The position numbers and the translations under genes are program-made. From Symsagittifera roscoffensis (lineage: Eukaryota > Xenacoelomorpha > Acoela > Convolutidae): a stretch of 64,000 nucleotides of DNA. Positions 22,054 through 35,292 of this stretch are shown piece by piece (the first letter of the stretch is position 1; every line of letters starts with the position of its first letter). The notes below the pieces were generated by a model that was given only the letters and a program-made list of their open reading frames with translations, had not been told where the DNA came from and made no database searches. Where the stretch lies: positions 96,525,705 through 96,589,704 of the forward strand of contig NC_087062.1 in assembly GCF_963678635.1 (NCBI RefSeq), written 5' to 3'.

Positions 22054-23542
22054 GTGTCAGAGGGGGAGGAGGAAACAGCAGAGGAAATACAAGAGGAAGG
22101 GGGCAAGCCAGAACGTTCAGCGGTAGAGGAGGACGATCGGACACAACTACGTCGGACAAACTACGTCGGGGAAGAAGTGGAAGAAGACGACCTTAGTTGG
22201 GCTGAAGAAATGGAGCAAAGCATCGAAAACGAGAAGGATCAGCAAATCAATATAATGCAAGACGGGTCCGCACATAATAAACTGTACGTGGACCTACTAA
22301 TAAATTGGAAAAGTGTTCGGTTCCAAGTGGACACGGGAGCCCCCGTGACAATAGTATCCAAGAAAACGGCTTTGAAAGTATTGGACATCAAATACATACG
22401 TAAAACGGTCAAACACTTCACTGACTACGGGGGGAATCGTATCCCTATGTTCGGATTCAAGAACGGGGTGATCGGCATTCGTCGAAAAAGAGTTGAGGAC
22501 GAAATCTACGTGACAGACCGCATGGACGGAAACAACCTGCTCGGGCAGGCCACAATGCAGAAACTGGGACTGACATTCAAAATCCAAGCCATCATGGACG
22601 GGGAAAGACTGAACGAGAACAAATGTCACTTGAGGAAAGAAGATTTACTTCGAGAGGAAGACATTTATGTCAGGATTGCTCCTAAAGACCCGAAACTGAC
22701 ACTAGAAAAGTTCGCCGTGGTCAGTACTACTCACCGGAGGGCGATTTGGCGATCCCTCTAGCGTTCTGCCCCTGGAAAGATACTAATAAAGCCAGAAAAC
22801 TGAAAAAGGAGTTCGTTTCGCCCCGCAAACGAACTCTTGAAACGGAGGAGGCCTCTCGTCCCACTCCCGATGAGAACGAGATCGAGGAAATGGAAACCCC
22901 GCAGGAAGCGGAGGAAATCCCGCCAATTGAAGCTCCACCCGTGGAAGAACCCACTACGATTGAAAAGGAAAACGTCGACGATAACGCGGATCTGTCCATT
23001 ATTTCGCTTCATGAGGAAAACCAGGATGTGGTTCTCGACTACGATCACCGTCTAGTCTCGACAACCAACGTACCTTCGACCTCCAGTGTGGGTGAGATAT
23101 ATCCCCCGGGACTGAGGAAAACCCGTTCATCCTAGACGAAACGGGTTCCGAAGCGTTGAGTGACCCGCAAATCGATCTAACCTTCCAAAATGACCTCGCG
23201 ACGGAAGAAACCCCTTGCCCTGGCTCGAGACACAGAGACAACTCAAACTGGATGGCCGGACCCATTGAATGCGGCTGCCCCAGAGTGGTCACCATCTCAT
23301 GTCGACATCTGTGCCCATTACACAGCCCTGAAAGCGTTCGAATCACACTAGACACAGCACCCTTCCATTGTGAACATTCGTGCAAGATGCATCGTAGCAT
23401 ACCGGCGAACGAGCAGCTGGCGGCCTGGAAAGAGTGGGCCAAAAGAGTACTACCTACCTCGTCGAAGAAAAATTGGAAGGTGGAGAAATGTGGCGGAGAT
23501 TCAAGAATCTTTACGTTCTCAATTCATTCAAGTTGTTGCTAA
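22054..23542 (+). pseudogene. Retroelement fragment with a retropepsin domain, left-arm copy
   Basis: Three successive frames (22054-22761, 22746-23135, 23156-23542) make a broken coding block. The first starts with an acidic stretch and then has an aspartic protease core: FQVDTGAPVTIVSKKTA with the catalytic DTGA, and later GNNLLGQATMQKLGL, as in retropepsins of Ty3-type elements. The second is acidic and proline-rich. The third is Cys/His-rich (CGCP, CRHLCPLH, CEHSCKMH). No reverse transcriptase or integrase is seen. The block interrupts the dispersed repeat and is flanked by two copies of about 95 bp (21940-22033 and 23654-23749). The same block with small changes is in the right arm at 51960-53451. 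It is probably a dead retroelement fragment. Confidence 0.65.
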
Positions 23543-24371
23543 ACATTTAGACATGTATACCTGCCTATCTGTTAATCATTTCAGTTGCGCCCTTTTCATT
23601 ATCGTTGTGATCTTATCAAAAAGCAGTTATTCAAACCATCTCTTTTACTATCTAATATATTGCAGTACTATTGAAGGTGAAAATTACAAAAAATGTAGTA
23701 GTTGTTTCACAATTATGATAGTGCTTATCACCAATTTATCCAAGTATTACGATAAAAATTGGCAATGTAAATATATGAGGAAACTTTGTCCAACGTTTTT
23801 ACTTTTTGAGAGTAGAACATCTAAAGACTTGAAGCCTATTTCAAGACTCTTGAATCCGATAATATCGGATATTAATTCATTCAAAAGTTTACAATTCAGC
23901 AGAAAACTTGGAATTTTAAAGAAAACCCGTAAAATGACTTGCAATATAATTGCAAGAAACTATTGCACATTAAAATCGATTGCTATCAGGGTTGAACTGT
24001 TATTAACACTGTTGTTTAACGTTATTTAACAAGGCATGTTAAAAACTGTTATAAACCTTACAGTTAGAAACTATAATTCAACAACCAGTGATGAGAAATA
24101 AAAGTTTGACCAAGCAGTAAGAGGCTTCTTCAAAAAAAATTGTCATTCCAAAAAAGGGAAATCTCGACTTTGGGGTCTGTCCAGTCGGACTTGCAAAACC
24201 GATTTGAAAAATGTCGAGAAAATGAAATTTTGTCTTCGTGTGATGAAATCAGATTGATTGTAATTCAAATTTTGGTACGTTTAAATTCGGGAAAAACCGG
24301 CGAACGGACCAGTATTTTTGAATTGGGGAAAAACCGGCGAACGGACCAGTACTTTTAAAGTGCAAACTGAC

Positions 24372-24743
24372 CAGGGTGGCCACTAGGCTAAGAGCGTCCT
24401 ACTAAAAAGCAGCAAACATATATTTTGTTTTGTAAAAAGACTCTTAGACACCGCTAAAAAAAAGTTCAAATAACAAATGATCGCACAATTTTTTCACAGC
24501 TGGAAGGAAACAGCAGCTGAATGACGGTCAATTTCACGCACAGACTTTTCTCTTTTCGGGAGCTCTACCAAATTCTTATGCCTTTTTCAGCTCATCCTCA
24601 TTAAAAAAAAATCTCTTGTCTCAAATGACAGCTAATCATATGAAAAAGACAATTGCTTTGAAAATAGATACCTGGGTTCAAAAAAATACAAAAAAGTAAC
24701 TGTAGGATACCAGCATCTAAAAAGATACCAAGTGGCCACCCTG
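24372..24743. mobile_element. hAT-type MITE, TIR CAGGGTGGCCACT, left arm
   Basis: CAGGGTGGCCACT / AGTGGCCACCCTG ends bound 372 bp. The flanking octamers AAACTGAC and AATCTGAC agree at 7 of 8. The same insertion is in the right arm at 50760-51129, so it predates the separation of the arms. Just outside, at 24290-24356, a 36-bp unit with GGGAAAAACCGGCGAACGG is duplicated. Confidence 0.85.
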
Positions 24744-24800
24744 AATCTGACCACCCTTTTTTCCGTGATTCTGGCGGATTTTTGTTTGAGCAAAGCTTAC

Positions 24801-24982
24801 ATGGAAGCGCCAGCAGATTCTGCTAAGGACACAGTCTCCGTGAAGAGGGATCTTGACAGGAAAGACGATCCGCCCTGGCTGTCTTCCTCATCCGGATCCG
24901 CGTGTGCCCAGGAATCCTTACGGATCGGGAAGGGGGGCGGATCAAGATCCAGAAGGGAATCCGGGATTGAAGGATCAGTCAT
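24801..24982 (-). CDS. Possible first coding exon of an unknown gene, left arm
   Basis: An ATG-started open frame of about 60 codons runs into a strong donor, AT/GTAAGC. The peptide begins MTDPSIPDSLLDLDPPP and is acidic, Ser- and Pro-rich, with a noticeably higher GC content than its surroundings. The identical-length segment is in the right arm at 50521-50702. I do not recognise it and cannot find the next exon. It could also be part of a transposon. Confidence 0.3.
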
Positions 24983-26141
24983 AGCGGGGAAGGGTAAATA
25001 CAAGTTTCCCCTATGTTTAGAGGGGGAGGGGGAGGGGGGGGGGGTGAGAAAAGGAAGTCGGATGTTTGATTAAAAGATTTAGATTGAGTGCCCACAGAAT
25101 GGGTAAACTCTATACGAAAGGATAATGTTGGAACAGAAGCAATAAAATTTATAAAAACTAGACGTCTTCATGTAACAAGAATCCGATTAGGTCACAAACT
25201 TTGAGGACTTTCAAATACACTGAAATAAGGCATTGCTTCTAAAACAAAAGGTCAAAAATTTAAATTTGTGAATAACGGAGATGAATGGAGTTACACCGTT
25301 TACAAGTCTGAATAGCTGAGTTACATCATTCACAAATCAGGTACCCGGCAAGACTGAATCCGGTTGCATATCTTTTTGAAAAATTTAACGCAAGTTGTAG
25401 AACCTATAAAGCATGAAAGTAGAATTTAAACTGGAAAAATCACTCAAAAATACCAGTTCGCGAAAACATACCTGAAAAATGAAAAGCATGATAAATACCA
25501 GTTCGTGAAAATCCGAAATTTTATACCCGAAATTATATCAGTTCGTGAAAATATACTTGGAACTCGAAAAAAATCAGTTTGTGAAAATATACTTGAAACT
25601 ATGAAAAAATATCAGTTTGTGAAATCAAATATAAACTTCAAACTCGAAAAAGCTTGAAAAAAACAGTTGAAATGATTTTGTTCTGCTGAGCAATCCGTAT
25701 TTTGTCTTTATGCACAAGACCTTTCCAGTTAATAAACCAAATAATATACACCGACCAGGGTAAATATAGGAATAAACTTAGCATCCACAGTTCGAGATAC
25801 ACCCATGAATCCAGATAGGAACCAGAGTAAATACGAGAAAAAACTGAGCAACCACCGTTCGATATTTGTTCACAAAAAACGTACAAACCAAAAATTATTT
25901 ACTAAAGGGAATTTTTTTTATCTTATATTTATGAACAGGTAGTAGTCGTTTGGTTAAAAAAATGTTTTTCAAAATCTTCAATTCAACCGAAGTGAGCAAA
26001 ATAGGTTACTTACATTACATTTATGAAACTTACTTTTTTGTGAAAAATGCTGTTTTCCGCACGCAAAAAATCCCAATACTTTTTCTAGAAAAATGCTTTC
26101 TCGTGTTTCGAAAAAAATGACTCGTGTTAGAATTACAACGC
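24983..26141. other. Noncoding, with degenerate tandem repeats
   Basis: A G-rich run near 25021-25045 is followed by AT-rich DNA. From about 25440 to 25640 a loose tandem array has the core CAGTT(C/T)GTGAAAATATACTTG. No gene recognised. The target site of the right-arm Ty3/gypsy element corresponds to about 25830 here, where the sequence is uninterrupted. Confidence 0.5.
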
Positions 26142-26149
26142 TTTCGGAA

Positions 26150-28277
26150 CAGTGAATTGATCGCTTTTCAAAAAGCCGCTTTTCGTCGCTTCCGCTTTTT
26201 CGAAAACCGCTTTTCGCTTATACCGCTTAATTGAGTATTAAATATTCGCTTTCTTCCGCTTTCAAGAGAAACGAATGATGATGAAGTTAATTCAAATAAC
26301 TTTGAGGTACAAACGATTCTCGGAAACAATTGGACATAAATAAATACAAAGGATTACAGTATAAGTTGAGGTTTAAAGTGATTTTGGTATTCTGTTGCGT
26401 TGTATATGACGTAATGAACACGTTTTGCCTTTGCCTCAAGGCCTTAAGGTTAAAATTTTGACCCGTGTTACATTACGACGTAATGCGCATAAGCTAGCAT
26501 GGCTCAGCCGCTTATTTCATATCCAGTCGCGCTTTTATCGCTTTTACACCGCTTTTCTGAAAATCGGTGCGCTTTCACCGCTTTCGCTTTTTTTGGCTGC
26601 ATTTCCGCTGTTTCAAACCGCGTTAGTTTAAAGCGGTCAATACCAAGGGCTGGAAAATGTCAATTGGCAACAGTTTTGTCAATTATTCAAAAGTTTTGTC
26701 AATTAATTGAATTGGTCGGGGAAAAAATGTCAATTAATCAATTAATTGGACAATTTTTTCCCCTAAAAATTACAAAAAACCTGATTTTAACGTAAGTAGG
26801 AGCACAGAGCAACATGGAAAATTGATTTAAAAGTCTTTGTTTTTAAGATTAGGACGTAAATTTGGAGTGTCAAAGAAACTTTTCAGTTGATACTGTGTTC
26901 ACTGAGTATATCTACTGAGTCAATTTACGCATTTTGCAAAGCTTGGCTACGAAATTACCAGTTACGTCATGAACATGTAACGTACCAGATGCCAGCATAC
27001 ACACACCAATTAATTGCAATTAATTGCTCACAGGGTGTCAATTGTCAACTAGAACAATAGCAAAGCTATATGGACCTGTTTGATTAGTTTTTGGTATTGA
27101 TAAATGGTTATTGTAGCAACGTAATTAATCGTTCTTGAAAGTTTCAGGGAATTTGTAGTGATCGTTTTTGACAAATGTCGTAATAACCCCAATAAATGAT
27201 GAAATAGGCTGTTTTTGGCTCCTTTCGAAGTCTTTTTCCCGTCCTCCAAATTTTTTTCCTCGCTTCGGGAGTTGCTTTCCTGGTATTGTAGTAACCTAAT
27301 TAATATTTCTTGAAAGTTTCAGGGACTTTGTGAAGTTCATTTTTCACCAAAGACGAAAAAACCTCAAAAAAAAACAAACCAGGTTGTTTTTGGCTCCTTT
27401 TGAAGTGTTTTTCCCATCCTCAAAAACTTTTCTCGATTCGGGAGTTGCTGTCCTGGTATTGTAGCAACGTAATTAATCTTTCCTGAAAGTTTCAGGGAAT
27501 TGTAGGGTTCGTTTTTGACAAAATTCCATATAGTTTGCTATTGTTCTAGGGACAAAACACAAAGTATGATTTTCCCAACTTTTTCAATTTGCGATTTCAC
27601 AAATTTGCGACGAAATTGAAACTACAAGTATGATTAACCAAAAGTACACAGAAAATTAAAACAGCACGAGTGATACTTAGTGCACAGAAAAAAAATTCGC
27701 TGAGAAAAAAAGTGATAATTAGTGCACAGAAAATAATTGCGTTGAGAGAAAAACATGGCCATTTTTACCCCCTTTGAAGTGTTTTGCCAGCCTCCAAAAA
27801 CATTTTTCGTTTCAGGAGTTGTTTTTTCGGTATTTTAGCAACGTAATTAATCATTCCTGAAAGTTTCAGGGAATTTGTGGGGGGCGTTTTTGAGTAAAGT
27901 CATAAAAACCTCAAAAAATGCCGAAAATGGCCATTTTTGACCCCTTTACACGTATTTTCCCAGCCTCCAAATATTTTTCTGCACTTGGGGGATGCTGTCC
28001 CTTGCTTGTGATAACCTAATTGATCATCCCTGAGAATTTCAAGGAATTTGTGGGGGCCGTTTTCGAGGAAAGTCGAAAAAACCTAAAAGCGTCTGAAAAA
28101 AAACAAAAAAAAAATACCAAGACCCATATGAAAATTTTTTTTCACAATTTTGATAAGACCTGTTTAATAAATCAAACAGGAATTAATTTAAATTTGGCCG
28201 TGTCAATTAATTGACACAATTAATTGCAATTAAATTGGTCACCAATTGACATTTTCCAGCCCCTTGTCAATACACTG
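26150..28277. mobile_element. hAT-type element A with a nested element, left arm
   Basis: Ends CAGTGAATTGATCGCTTT and, at the far side, GTCAATACACTG are flanked by an exact 8-bp target duplication TTTCGGAA (26142-26149 and 28278-28285). The body is rich in CGCTTTT motifs. A second hAT element sits inside its right terminal repeat (26644-28266). The right-arm copy is 38439-41000. Confidence 0.88.
26644..28266. mobile_element. hAT-type element B nested in A, left arm
   Basis: Terminal repeats CAAGGGCTGGAAAATGTCAA and its complement enclose about 1.6 kb; the target duplication is GTCAATAC (26636-26643, and one base short at the right side). The ends are rich in AATTAATTG. The interior is made of about five diverged tandem units of roughly 178 bp, each with CGTAATTAATC, CTGAAAGTTTCAGGGA and GGAGTTGCTGTCC-type blocks. 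No transposase frame. Confidence 0.88.
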
Positions 28278-28324
28278 TTTCGGAAAACGTTTCTCCCTCA
28301 AAATTCGAACTGTGGTTGCCTTGT

Positions 28325-29313
28325 CTATCTTGGACAAACGCAGTGTCTGCCACCGGTCACAGGTACTACAGACCCCGTCATAAAGCTGGCTCCGTCACTG
28401 GCCACAAAGGCAATGAGACTGGCTATCTCTTCAGGCTGGGCAACTCGCTTCAACAAATGGGTTTTCTCACAATTCTCAATGAACACTTTATAGTCTTCTT
28501 CCGACATTCCTAGCAACCAAAAAAATATAACCAACATGTAAAACCAAATGTATGTACAACTACTACAAACTGCAATTTTTCCATTTGACTGAACTTGCAG
28601 AAAACCCAAATTTTCGAAGGGCAAATTGATGGCAAATGACACAAAAATGGCAAAAATAGAGAGAAAAATTCTTTAAAATAAAAGGCAAACGGTGGTTTCC
28701 CTACTTATCATACCTGAATTTCTCTGTATAGGCGTAACTACAAGTCCAGGGTTAACGGAATTGACTCTAACTTCCGGTGCCAACTCCAGAGCCAGACACT
28801 GGGTCAGCATGTCCAGAGCAGCCTTCATCCAGCGACATACAATAGTTGGAGTGGCCCCGGAACGAGCGCATGGCAGCGAGTGAGGAGACATTGACTATTG
28901 AGGCACCCCCCTGATCTTGCATAGTTGTCAACAATGTTGAAAAGGTGTGCCCAAATATCATCCTAATAAACTACAATAAATTTATAATGGCATGGAAAAA
29001 TGGCATTCAGCATGCACGTTTCATAAAAAATGTTAAGTTTTTCAAGTGAAACTTCGCGCCAAATAAATGCATGAAATTTTGCGCCATATTTGACAAATCT
29101 AGAAGGAACAAAACCTGATAAATCTCCAGTGATCGAAAGAATATTTTCTGAAGGCATATAGACACTGCATTTCTTTGAAGTTTCCAATAATGCTTCTTCT
29201 TTTCTGCCTGTGATACACAACCCTGCGATACCCACTTTGGCAAAATATTCAGCGGTGACTGCTCCAATGCCAGAAGAGGCTCCAGTTATCAGGGCTACTT
29301 TCCCAGACAGCAT
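28325..29313 (-). pseudogene. Short-chain dehydrogenase paralogue C, pseudogene, left arm
   Basis: Exon 1 (29313-29115) is normal in length and encodes the NAD(P)-binding start MLSGKVALITGASSGIG. The middle exon has lost the part that should carry the NxAG strand; only the IVNVSS region remains. At the YxxxK active site, about 7 extra bases after the YCMS codons shift the frame, so the following ALDMLTQCLALELAPEV is out of frame. The last exon (28509-28325) is intact and ends GGRHCVCPR. Intron 3 has a normal GT donor. The right-arm copy has the same lesions, so the gene was dead before the arms diverged. Confidence 0.85.
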
Positions 29314-29458
29314 TATCACACTAAAACCGGGTAATTCTCTTGAAAAAAATTACCAGCTAAATCTTGGAAATTTTAAACAAAAAAAACTTCATGGAGAAAG
29401 TGTCAGATAGATTTTTGGATTAAGTCCGAAACGAGGAGCACAAGAATGTTTTTGTTGA

Positions 29459-30836
<1,378 letters not shown>

Positions 30837-30985
30837 TATCACACTAAAATCGGAAAATTCGACAATAAAACTATAGTCCAGAGCAAAACCATTATAATTT
30901 TCAAAAAAAAATCGGCAAAAAAGTAAAGTTTTTGTCGGTTAAACTCTAAGGTTCAAGAGAAGATAACATTGAATTCTTCCATTGA

Positions 30986-31435
30986 TTATCTCGGGCACAT
31001 AGCGTGACGGCCTCCATCTACAGGTGTAATATTCCCTGTCATGAAACTAGCTTGATCACTTGCTAAGAAAGCGATAACATTCGCAACTTCCTGGGGAGTT
31101 CCAGGACGTCCCAAAGCATGTGTTGTCTGACTGTGCTTTAAGAAGTCTGTGTAGGCTTCATCCGTCATACCTTGACAGCAAGATGCATGAACTTTGGGTT
31201 GAAAAAAAGGTAAAATAATTTTGTACTTTTGATGGATCTCAAGGGCACAAAAACTGTTTATCGTTTTTGTAACAAGAGAAACATCTTGCCTGCTCGTTTC
31301 AGGATTTCAGTTGGAATCTCACCGGGGTTAACAGAGTTTACCCTCACATCTGGTGCCAACTCAAGAGCCAGACACTGGGTAAACATATCCAGAGCAGCTT
31401 TGGACATACAATAGTAACCCACGTTTGCGAACGAC
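30986..31435 (-). pseudogene. Short-chain dehydrogenase paralogue A, last two exons only, left arm
   Basis: Exons 31435-31290 (146 bp) and 31170-30986 (185 bp) match exons 3 and 4 of paralogue B, including YCMSKAALDMF, NSVNPG and [10 protein letters not shown], and have the same GC-donor intron (CAG/GCAAGA). The two exons are undamaged. No exon 1 or 2 is recognisable in the 3.9 kb upstream before the assembly gap. It is therefore either a truncated gene or one whose front is in missing sequence. Confidence 0.75.
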
Positions 31436-32074
31436 CTATTGAAACTGGGTGTCACTAGAAAAAAGTAAAAATATTTTTAGAATGTCTCAAGCTTCGCACG
31501 AATTTTGGTCAAAACATGTCCAAAGTCATGACAATCGCGCCAAGTTTTTTAACGATGTAAAATTAGAGCCCCTATGGACCTTGAAAGTGAACAAGACACG
31601 GTTTTTTGTACACCAAATAAAACAACATTCGCTTGAAACTGGTGGCTTCGTCAAAGAACATTTGGCAGGGAGAAAATGGCAGATGGAACTTTTAAGACAG
31701 CACTTCTTCCCTTTTATCAGCTTTAGGTTAAGAAATTTACGAACACTTTTTTGGAATTTTGCGAAAAAAACTAAAGAAAAAAGAAAGTTTTAGAGTTCCG
31801 TTTTTACCCGACAACATAGTTACTGATTTTGAGAGGGGTTTCACCTGCTTCTTAAAAATTTTCGTCAATTTGCGGTTACTGGTTCCGGTTTTTGCAGTGC
31901 GTACTGAGAAAAATCCAAGAGTTCAGATTGAACAAATTAAACTTCGACACCCTCAAACCTGAAAAATTATCCGAAAAAATTTTAGTCTCTCGTTTCTTAC
32001 CATAGTGCTTGCCACCTATCAAAAAAGCTCAAAAAATTTCAAACGAAAACAAAAACTTGGGCAAAACTTTTTGA

Positions 32075-32435
32075 TAACTTACGGACTAATTTTTCGAACA
32101 ACCGCGAAAACTTTTTGACCGCAAATAATTTTCTGACCGCCGCGACTAATTTTTTGACTGCCGCGACTAATTTTTTGACCACCGCGACTAACTTTTTGAC
32201 AGCGGTGTCTAACTTTTTGACCACCGCGACTAAGTTTTTGACCACCGCGACTAGTTTTTGACTGCCGCGACTAATTTATCGAACGCCGCGTCTAGCTTTT
32301 TGACAATGGCGTCTAAGTTTTTTAACCGCCGCGACAAATTTTTCAACGCGACTAGTTTTTGACTGCCGCGACTACCTTTTCGACAAGCCGAGACTAATTT
32401 TTCTACCCTACCGCCTCGGCTAATTTTTTTACCAT
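32075..32435 (-). repeat. 21-bp minisatellite encoding a heptad on the minus strand
   Basis: Roughly 16 copies of CCGCGACTAATTTTTTGAC-type units with variants. On the minus strand part of it (32245-32039) is open and reads as repeats of VKKLVAA, an amphipathic heptad. Inverted single units also occur near 32535-32555. I regard it as a minisatellite; a coding role is unsupported. Confidence 0.8.
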
Positions 32436-33558
32436 TGCGGCCGAGATGCGGTCTTTTCAGAGTTTGTCCGCGAAATAAAACCCTGTCTGTACTATGGACG
32501 TTCGGTCACGGAATAAATTTTTTCGCGACCGAGAAAGTCAAAAAATTAGTCGCGGACCTCGACCCGGGTAAGTATCGACGTAGCATGTTTTTAAATGTTG
32601 CAAACGGAAATTTGTTTTTTTTTTCTGTTATTTGGCCTAAAACTGATAATTTTGTTATTTTGAAAAATCCACCATACATAATTGTCGAATTTTATTGGTT
32701 GAAATAATTGACAATTATTAACAGCAAAAAAAATAATTTCATAAACAACAGAAGCTCAAAGAACAATTTGGAAATTTTGGGCCGTGTAACTAGAACGCGA
32801 ATTATGTTTAAACCATTTTAATCAATAACAAGAGTGCTCGTATCAAGTCTCAGACCTGAGTGTTCCATTAGTCTTCTATTGATATTGTTTTTCTACAGTA
32901 TTAACGTTTGTAGGGACGAGGGTTGAGGTTAAGACAGACAAGAAGCAGTATGAAGAAAATCAGACAGAAGAAGAGTCAGGTCAACTTTAGACGCACCGTA
33001 ACCAAACGATCCAATTAACACCAATTTCAATAATGGCTTGCGATGATACAGATGGTGTCATGTCACCCCTGGATCGGAACATGCCCGAAAGTCTTCGGGT
33101 CAAAATTACGATGGTCGCAGAAACAATCATGAGGTGAAATTTCGTCAAAAGGGCTTTCTGTCGAAAGCAATATTTCACTCGTTTTCAAATTTGCAAAAAA
33201 AAGGCATCGGGAAAAAATTGTGACATTAGGCTAAAAAGAAACACAATTATTCACGCGCACGGTGCTTCTTGTGCCAAATATGAGCTCAGTGTAGCAAGTG
33301 GCCGCTTCTTGTCAAGTCTTCATTATTCGAACTGACTCGCTTGAAGAATCGTCTCATTGTCAAAAAATCAATAGTTGTCGTTTTCGACAAATCGTCGTCT
33401 TGTCCAAAAAAATCACTTCATCTCAATTCTGCTCTAGTTAAAATAGTTAGGTCATTTAGTTAGGTCTATTCTTCGGTATGATTTGTTTTTGTATTTTTAA
33501 CAAGACTGCTCGTATCAGGGCAAAGCCTTGAATGTTCCGGTTGCCTTTTAAGGTCTAT

Positions 33559-33782
33559 GGAGCAGTAATAACGTGAAAAAATTAAATGTAATAAAAACAG
33601 AGGAATTTTTTTTTAATTTGATTTTTTGTAAAAATCATCCCCCCACACGCCATATAAAGTACGAAATGATTAATTTCGCACTTTATATGGCGTGTGGGGA
33701 GATGATTTTTACAAAAAAAAATAAATTTAAAAAAATTCCTCTGTTTTTATTACATTTAATTTTTTCACGTTATTACTGCTCC
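33559..33782. repeat. Near-perfect hairpin, 112-bp arms
   Basis: GGAGCAGTAATAACGTGAAA at the left returns in reverse complement at the right end, with the centre at about 33670 (TGATTAATTTC). Only a few mismatches separate the arms, mainly in T-run lengths. The single-copy version of this sequence near 34150-34250 is not inverted. Confidence 0.92.
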
Positions 33783-34540
33783 TATTAACAAATCAATTAT
33801 GGCAAATAAGCTTCCTTCAACCAATTTGGAACGATTTCTGATACGGATTAACTCTCCGCTTACGCATTTATAGCACGAAATATATCGCGCGTTAATTGCC
33901 CCAAATTGGCCAGAATGGCAATCTTTAAACCCCCATTAGTTTACAACAAATGATCATAGGTAATTTATCTTTTCAAATTTAAGCTCAGGACAACAAAACC
34001 TTTTGAATGATATTAAAAATTATCATCAAAATTAGCTAGTTAAAAAGTCGAAATTTGTCTGAAGAAATAAAACCACACTGAGCACAAATATTCCGTTACT
34101 TTTGTTACGAAAGTCGAACCAATAGCCTGGAGACCCCTTACAAGTAATAAATTAAAACAATTTTATTTTAAATTTGAGATTTTTTGTGGAAGTCATCCGC
34201 CCCCCCCCGACCCGCCATATAAAGCACAAAGTTATAGGTTTTGCTCCTAGTAACAAATCAATTGTGGCAAATACGCTTCCTTCAAATAATTTGGAACGAT
34301 TTCTAAGACGGATTACATCTCCGCTTACGCGTTAATAGCGCGAAATTTGTCGCGCCTTAATTGTTCCAAATTGGCCAAAACGTCACTCATTAAACCCCCA
34401 TAACTTTAGGAAAAATTGATCACAGGCAAAATACGCTTTCAAATTCAAGCTCAGGAAAACAAAATCTTTTGAACGATATAAGAAAATTCCGTCAGAAATG
34501 GCTAGTTAAAAAAGTCGAAAATTGTCTGAAAAAAGTATGC
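33559..34540. repeat. Diverged tandem duplication, about 465-bp offset
   Basis: Blocks CGCCATATAAAG, AACAAATCAATT-TGGCAAATA, AATTTGGAACGATTTCT, CCAAATTGGCCA and TAGCTAGTTAAAAA-GTCGAAA occur in order at 33645-34045 and again at 34210-34520. The copies are considerably diverged. It is probably an old noncoding transposable element. Confidence 0.7.
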
Positions 34541-35292
34541 TTGGATCAATTAGCACATCAGTTTTACCAAACACTTGGCAAGTGTGAAACCCACGTTACT
34601 TCATGAAAATTCTCTTTTCTAAAAGAATATTGTTCAAAAGAATATTGTTCAAACAAAAACAGAACAATAAATTGAGTTATCTCAATTATTTTGAACGAAA
34701 AAACAACCCAAGCATAAATATTCCGTCATTAGTTCGAAGATTGAAACGACAAAACACAGAACTCTATCATTTCACAGGTAAAACGAAGTGTGATAGAGGG
34801 GTTCTAAATCACGCTAATTCTGAGCAAATTTTCTTCAGTTAGAAAAACTAATTGACGTTTGCTCGATTGTTTTTAAGACTTTTTCGAAAGTAATTCACCT
34901 GCCGCATTGGCTCTAACGGATTAAATTTTTCAACTGACATTACCGATGCAATAAATTGAACAATTTTGAAGCAATTTTTTACATTGTGACCTTATAACGT
35001 TCCTGGGGGACCCCTCTATCACTCTTGTACAGAAAAAGCGTCAACTTTGATGATAAAAGAAAATCTTAGACAGTTTTTTAATTTCCCTTCTTTGTCAGAA
35101 CAAGCAATCGTTGCTCCAATGAACAAAATTGCTTCAAGTTGCTCTGTTGAGACACTCATATTCTTTTCGATCTATGTAATTGCAATAGCTCTTTTGGTCA
35201 ATTTTTGAACTAAATAAAAACGACGACTCATTTCGACATATTCAATGACAATTTTTGGTTTTAAAAGTTGACTGTGATAATCTCAAAAATTT

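Larger units (their letters stand above)
31436..35292. other. Spacer between the two arms
   Basis: Single-copy with respect to the palindrome. It holds a 21-bp minisatellite, a 112-bp-arm hairpin and a diverged tandem duplication (listed separately). No gene is recognised; the 114-codon frame at 31449-31793 has no motif. It ends at an assembly gap. Confidence 0.6.

Noticed and set aside
22297-23442. Minus-strand frames opposite the retropepsin block
   Set aside because: The plus strand carries the DTGA protease core and acidic composition typical of retroelements; the antisense frames have no motif.
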